A DNA stretch of 64,000 nt from Methylobacterium aquaticum (GTDB taxonomy: Bacteria; Pseudomonadota; Alphaproteobacteria; Rhizobiales; Beijerinckiaceae). Under the pieces are notes generated by a model that was not told the origin of the DNA, searched no databases, and worked only from the letters and a program-made list of their open reading frames with translations. The stretch is from NCBI RefSeq assembly GCF_016804325.1, contig NZ_CP043627.1, forward strand, positions 3,299,001 through 3,363,000. The letters are read 5' to 3'. Numbering within the stretch: position 1 is the first letter of the stretch; each line of letters starts with the position of its first letter. A program made the position numbers and the translations under genes. Of the stretch, positions 60,319 through 64,000 are shown in pieces.

Positions 60319-61778
60319 TGACCGACGCCGACGACTTCCGCCGCTCCTACGCCCGCATCCTGGTCGGCCTGCTCTGGGCCCACGTTCCGGTGGCGGCGGC
60401 GCTGCCGCTCATCGCCGGCGACGGCGGCGCCCTCGCACCCGGGGCGGCCGCGACCCTGCTCGCGACGCTCGCCACCCTGTCGTGGTGGCGCGACGCGACC
60501 GGGCTGCGGACCCGGATCGCCACCGCTCTGGCGCTCGTCGGCATGGCGGCGGTGATGCTCTATGCCAGCGCCGGCCATCCCTGGCAGGTCGACCTGCACA
60601 TGTACTTCTTCGCCTGCCTGGCGGTGCTCGCCGGCTGGTGCGACTGGCGGGTGATCCTGGCGGCCACCGCCGCCACGGCCCTGCATCATCTCGTCCTGAA
60701 CCTGGTCCTGCCCGGCGCCGTCTTCCCGACGGGGGCGAGCCTGCAACGGGTGCTGCTCCATGCCGGGATCCTGGCGATCGAGGCGGCGATGCTGGCCTGG
60801 ATCTGCCGCACCGTCGCCCGGACGCTGGCGGGGCTGGCGCAGTCCGGGCGCGAGATGAAGGCCCAGATGGCGCGCCTGCGCGACCTGGAACAGGAGGGCG
60901 AGACCGCCCGGGTGGCAGCCGAGCACGAGAGGCGCGAGAGCGTGATGCGGATGGCGGCGGCGTTCGAGGCGGCGGTGGGCGGCATCGTCGGCGAGGTCGC
61001 GGCGGCGGCCGGCGAGCTGCAGGCGACGGCCCACGCGATGTCCCAGAAGGCGGGCACCGCCGCCGCCCGCTCGGCCGAGGCCGAGGCCGCCGCGGGTCAG
61101 GCGGCGGGCGATGTCGGGACCGTGGCGGCCGCGACCGAGGAACTCGGCGCCTCGGTGCGCGAGGTCGGCCAGCAGGTCGGGGAATCCGCCGGCCTCGCCC
61201 GTGCCGCCGTGAGCGAGGCCGACCGCACCGCCGCCCTCGTCGGCGAATTGAGCGAGGCCGCCTCCCGGATCGGCGACGTGGTGAGCCTGATCTCGGGCGT
61301 CGCCGACCAGACCAACCTGCTGGCGCTGAACGCCACCATCGAGGCGGCCCGCGCGGGTGCGGCGGGACGGGGCTTCGCGGTGGTGGCGGCCGAGGTCAAG
61401 GAACTGGCAAGCCAGACCGCGAGGGCGACGCAGGACATCAGCGGCCAGATCGGCCGCATCCAGGGCGCCACCGGCGACGCCGTGCGGGCGATCGAGGCGA
61501 TCGGCACGCGCATCCGCGGGATGGACGGGGTGGCCTCCGCCGTGGCGGCGGCGGTCGAGGAGCAGGGCGCGGCGACCCAGGAGATCATCCGCGCCATGGA
61601 CCGGGCCGCCGCCGGCACCGGCTCGCTCACCGCCACCATCGGCGCCGTGGCGCAGGCCGCCGGCGAGACCGGCTCCGCCGCCGGCCGGGTGCTCGCCTCC
61701 GCCGACGCCCTGACGCATCAGGCCGAGCATCTCGGAACCGAGGTCGCGCGCTTCCTGCAAGGCGTGCGGGCGGCGTGA
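60315..61778 (+). CDS. Methyl-accepting chemotaxis protein with multi-helix membrane sensor
   Basis: 487-residue receptor. ATG 60315 overlaps the preceding stop. The N-terminal 180 residues form about six membrane helices instead of a periplasmic ligand domain, with histidines in [20 protein letters not shown] and [20 protein letters not shown]. There is no clear HAMP domain. A coiled linker (about 185-220) leads to the signalling domain, whose tip contains [20 protein letters not shown]. The C-terminus is FLQGVRAA. This class may sense a membrane-linked or diffusible signal such as redox state or a hydrophobic compound; that is an inference. It is followed by a family B repeat. Confidence 0.93.
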   Translation: MMTDADDFRRSYARILVGLLWAHVPVAAALPLIAGDGGALAPGAAATLLATLATLSWWRDATGLRTRIATALALVGMAAVMLYASAGHPWQVDLHMYFFACLAVLAGWCDWRVILAATAATALHHLVLNLVLPGAVFPTGASLQRVLLHAGILAIEAAMLAWICRTVARTLAGLAQSGREMKAQMARLRDLEQEGETARVAAEHERRESVMRMAAAFEAAVGGIVGEVAAAAGELQATAHAMSQKAGTAAARSAEAEAAAGQAAGDVGTVAAATEELGASVREVGQQVGESAGLARAAVSEADRTAALVGELSEAASRIGDVVSLISGVADQTNLLALNATIEAARAGAAGRGFAVVAAEVKELASQTARATQDISGQIGRIQGATGDAVRAIEAIGTRIRGMDGVASAVAAAVEEQGAATQEIIRAMDRAAAGTGSLTATIGAVAQAAGETGSAAGRVLASADALTHQAEHLGTEVARFLQGVRAA

Positions 61779-61784
61779 GCGCCG

Positions 61785-61990
61785 CTGGAACTGTTTGAGC
61801 AGGCCCCCTGTCGAAAAAATCAATAGATCTGCAAATCCCACCCACTCACCTCATCCTGAGGTGCGAACGAAGTGAGCCTCGAAGGAGGGCTCCAGAAATC
61901 GCCGAGACTTCTGGAGCCCTCCTTCGAGGTCAGTCGATCCGTGATCGACTGACACCTCAGGATGAGGTAAGTGGGTGGGATACCCAACCC
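61785..61990. repeat. Repeat family B, copy 5
   Basis: Arms of 29 bases (61835-61863 and 61953-61981, ATCCCACCCACTCACCTCAT onwards) match with one mismatch. Between them the left half has GCGAACGAAGTGAGCCTCGA and the right half TCAGTCGATCCGTGATCGAC, so the inner modules differ on each side. The outer end is only partly kept (ACTGTTTGAGCAGGCC). It begins 7 bases after the receptor stop. Confidence 0.88.
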
Positions 61991-62023
61991 CCTTTTCTTT
62001 CCGATAGCTCCTCAGGCAGGCGC

Positions 62024-62870
62024 TCAAGCGCGGCGACGCCGGGGCCGCACCAGCCGATCGAGGAAATTCCCGATCTCGCGCCGACGGCGCTCCGGCACCA
62101 GAACCTCTGCGGTGACGCCGAGGCGCCAGGCGAGGTCGGGACGCCCTTCCGGGTCGTGGTGCAGATCGCGAAAAGCATCGGCGTAAGTCTGGAGAGCGGC
62201 CTCGTCCGGGCAGAGGCCCGCCTCCACCACCCCGCTCGCCGAGAGCCGCAGCATCGCCGCGACCTCGTCGAGGTCGAGCTCCGGATGGTACTGCGTCCCC
62301 CAGAACACCCCGTCCCCGAGGCGGATCTCGATCGCCTGGACGTCGAGGCGGTCGTTGCCGGCGAGCACCCGGCTGCCGGGCGGCGGCTCGATCACGGCGT
62401 CGTCGTGGATCGCCGGGGCGTCCCAGGCCGGGGGCGGCCGTCGAGGAGCGGGTGGCCCGCCCCGGACTCCGTGCGGGAGATCGCGCGGGCGAGCCCGTAT
62501 TCCGGTCCGCGCGGGTTGCGGGCGGCACGCCCCCCGCGATGGTGGCGGCCACCTGCACGCCCCAGCACGAGCCGAAGACCGGGAGCCCGGCAGCGAGCGC
62601 CGCCCGCACCAGGTCGCATTGCCGGGTCACCGCCGGCCCGCCCTCCTCGACATGCAGGGTCGAGCCGGTGAGCACCAGGGCGTCGCAGTCGGCGAGCGCG
62701 CGGGGCAGCACCGCGTCGGAATCGGCCGGGGCGACGAGGTGGCAGACGGCATCCGGGGCGAGCGCCCGCAGGATGCCGGCATAGGTCTCGGCGGAGGTCT
62801 TGGCGCAGACCGTGAGATGCGTCTCGCGGCCGGCCCGGTCGTTCCCATCCGCCACCAGCAGGTGCAACAT
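62024..62870 (-). pseudogene. Class I glutamine amidotransferase, broken by two frameshifts
   Basis: Three frames together make one GMP-synthase-type amidotransferase of about 282 residues. Frame 1 starts at ATG 62870 (MLHLLVADGNDRAGRETHLT) and holds the nucleophile Cys in PVFGSCWGVQVAATIAGG. Frame 2 takes over at the C run 62530-62535 (RNPRGPEYGLARAISRTESG, GHPLLDGRP). Frame 3 takes over at the G run 62430-62434 (PAIHDDAVIEPPPGSRVLAG) and includes the catalytic His/Glu in FWGTQYHPELDLDE, ending at 62024. One added base in each run restores a continuous protein. The substrate is unknown; such proteins are often annotated as GMP-synthase-like. Confidence 0.88.
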
Positions 62871-63093
62871 GTCGGCCCCTTGTGAGAGCAACCGCAACGC
62901 TCCCCGGACTCCCCCGTTCCCGACACGGCTTGCCGCAGCCCTCCGGCTGCGGAGCTAAGTGGCCGTGATTCTTCGACAAAATTTCGGTTAACGGCCCTTA
63001 AACCCGCCTCATTTAGCGTCTCTTGAATGCCCCGCGTGGGCCGGAAATGTCCGCGGGCGAAGAAGAACTCGGGGCGAAGGGGAACTCGGCGGG

Positions 63094-64000
63094 ATGGCGA
63101 AGGGTCGGGAGCGGAAGGGTCGGGTCGAGCCGCGCTTCGAGGCGGATGGCCCCGGAGATCCGGCATCCCTCGACCTGCGCCTGTCGCGCGGGGACCGGGC
63201 GGGAGGCGGCGTGGCCAAGGACACATCCAGGGGCAAGGCCGCGCCGAAGCGGTCGGCCCGCGCGGCCGCGGCACCGCGGCGCCGGCGGCGCTCGTTCCTC
63301 GGCACCCTCGTCTACGGCACGATGATCCTCGGCCTGTGGGGGCTGGTGGCGGTGGCCGGCATCGTCGCCTACCACGCCTCGCAGCTGCCGCCGATCGACC
63401 AGCTCGCGGTGCCGAAGCGCCCGCCCAACATCGCGATCCTGGCCTCCGACGGCTCGCTGCTCGCCAATCGCGGCGAGACCGGCGGGCGCACGGTGAGCAT
63501 CCGCGAATTGCCGCCCTACCTGCCCCGCGCCTTCGTGGCGATCGAGGACCGGCGCTTCTACTCGCATCTCGGCATCGATCCGGTCGGCATCGCCCGCGCC
63601 ATCGGCCAGAACCTGACCCGCCGCGGCGTCGCCCAGGGCGGCTCGACCCTGACCCAGCAGCTCGCCAAGAACCTCTTCCTGACCCAGGAGCGCACCGCCT
63701 CGCGCAAGATCCAGGAGGCGATCCTGGCTTTGTGGCTCGAGCACACCTACACCAAGGACGAGATCCTCGAACTCTACCTCAACCGGGTCTATTTCGGTGC
63801 CGGCGCCTACGGCGTCGAAGCGGCGGCGCAGCGCTACTTCGCCAAGCCCGCCAAGGACGTGACGCTGGCCGAAGCCGCGATGCTCGGCGGCCTCGTCCAG
63901 GCGCCCTCGCGGCTCGCTCCCAACCGCAACCTGCCCGCCGCGCAGGCCCGGGCCGCCCAGGTGCTGGCGGCGATGCAGGAGCTGGGCTTCGCCAAGCCGG
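63094..64000 (+). CDS. Class A penicillin-binding protein (PBP1A-like), 3' part outside window
   Basis: The first 302 codons of a bifunctional murein synthase. ATG 63094 (MAKGRERKGRVEPRFEADG) opens a basic cytosolic arm of about 70 residues (PRRRRRSFLGT just before the membrane). One membrane helix lies at about 72-95 (GTMILGLWGLVAVAGIVAY). The glycosyltransferase-51 domain has the catalytic Glu in FVAIEDRRFYSHLGIDPVG. GGSTLTQQLAKNLFL and LWLEHTYTKDEILELYLNRV follow, then YFGAGAYGVEAAAQRYFAK. The transpeptidase domain should follow beyond the edge. The cytosolic arm is longer than in E. coli PBP1A. Confidence 0.93.
   Translation, partial: MAKGRERKGRVEPRFEADGPGDPASLDLRLSRGDRAGGGVAKDTSRGKAAPKRSARAAAAPRRRRRSFLGTLVYGTMILGLWGLVAVAGIVAYHASQLPPIDQLAVPKRPPNIAILASDGSLLANRGETGGRTVSIRELPPYLPRAFVAIEDRRFYSHLGIDPVGIARAIGQNLTRRGVAQGGSTLTQQLAKNLFLTQERTASRKIQEAILALWLEHTYTKDEILELYLNRVYFGAGAYGVEAAAQRYFAKPAKDVTLAEAAMLGGLVQAPSRLAPNRNLPAAQARAAQVLAAMQELGFAKP

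Overview
The window is about 72% G+C, densely coded and clearly alphaproteobacterial. The gene set (phaR/phaA/phaB, malic enzyme with a phosphotransacetylase-like tail, HWE/HisKA_2 kinase, LptC/LptA, alphaproteobacterial ComEC next to gltX) and the protein sequences fit a Methylobacterium-like member of the Hyphomicrobiales. The genus is an inference from recognised protein style, not from a search. No rRNA, tRNA, CRISPR array, transposase gene or prophage was seen, so this looks like ordinary chromosome with many small non-coding repeats.

Layout: 1-2082 holds a chemotaxis receptor cut by the left edge. 2386-5470 carries a YqeY-family gene divergent from carA, a small membrane protein and a methyltransferase. 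5652-12020 is an exopolysaccharide block: polyprenyl-phosphate sugar transferase, glycosyltransferase, export lipoprotein, and a Wzc-like chain-length protein whose kinase domain has lost its Walker A loop. 12139-12649 is a nest of three palindromic repeats. 12811-18816 holds two GNAT acetyltransferases, a type III ornithine/lysine decarboxylase behind a long structured leader, a periplasmic glucan protein and a hexapeptide acetyltransferase. 18889-21228 is maeB.

21366-24281 is an arsenic block (arsH divergent from arsR-arsC-arsB). It sits where lptB and rpoN would usually follow lptC-lptA (25900-24331). An RNase D, a helix-hairpin-helix protein and rpmF follow, then the polyhydroxybutyrate genes phaR / phaA-phaB. 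31589-36231 holds an orphan amino-acid-type binding protein and secA. 36243-39722 is a partial phenylacetate operon (paaG-paaI-paaK-tetR), divergent from a LIV-type ABC importer (39959-45011) whose LivM and LivG are fused. A 20-bp palindrome lies in the shared promoter.

45241-50635 holds comEC, gltX and gltA. 50806-51320 has two abutting copies of a repeat with terminal inverted repeats. 51523-55923 is a three-gene two-component module (multidomain kinase, Rcp1-like regulator, receiver-HisKA_2 kinase). Then come thiC with a TPP riboswitch, a small HNH protein, an acyltransferase broken by one frameshift, a small membrane protein translationally coupled to a second chemotaxis receptor, a glutamine amidotransferase broken by two frameshifts, and the start of a class A penicillin-binding protein at the right edge. 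All three frameshifts are explained by one missing base in a homopolymer within about 3.1 kb.

The least explained features are the repeat families: A (six copies, about 140 bp), B (five modular copies, some with terminal inverted repeats) and C (one long palindrome after secA). The small protein/receptor pair at 59977-61778 and the degenerate Wzc domain are the other main points of interest. I did not see convincing evidence for a wholly new multi-gene system.
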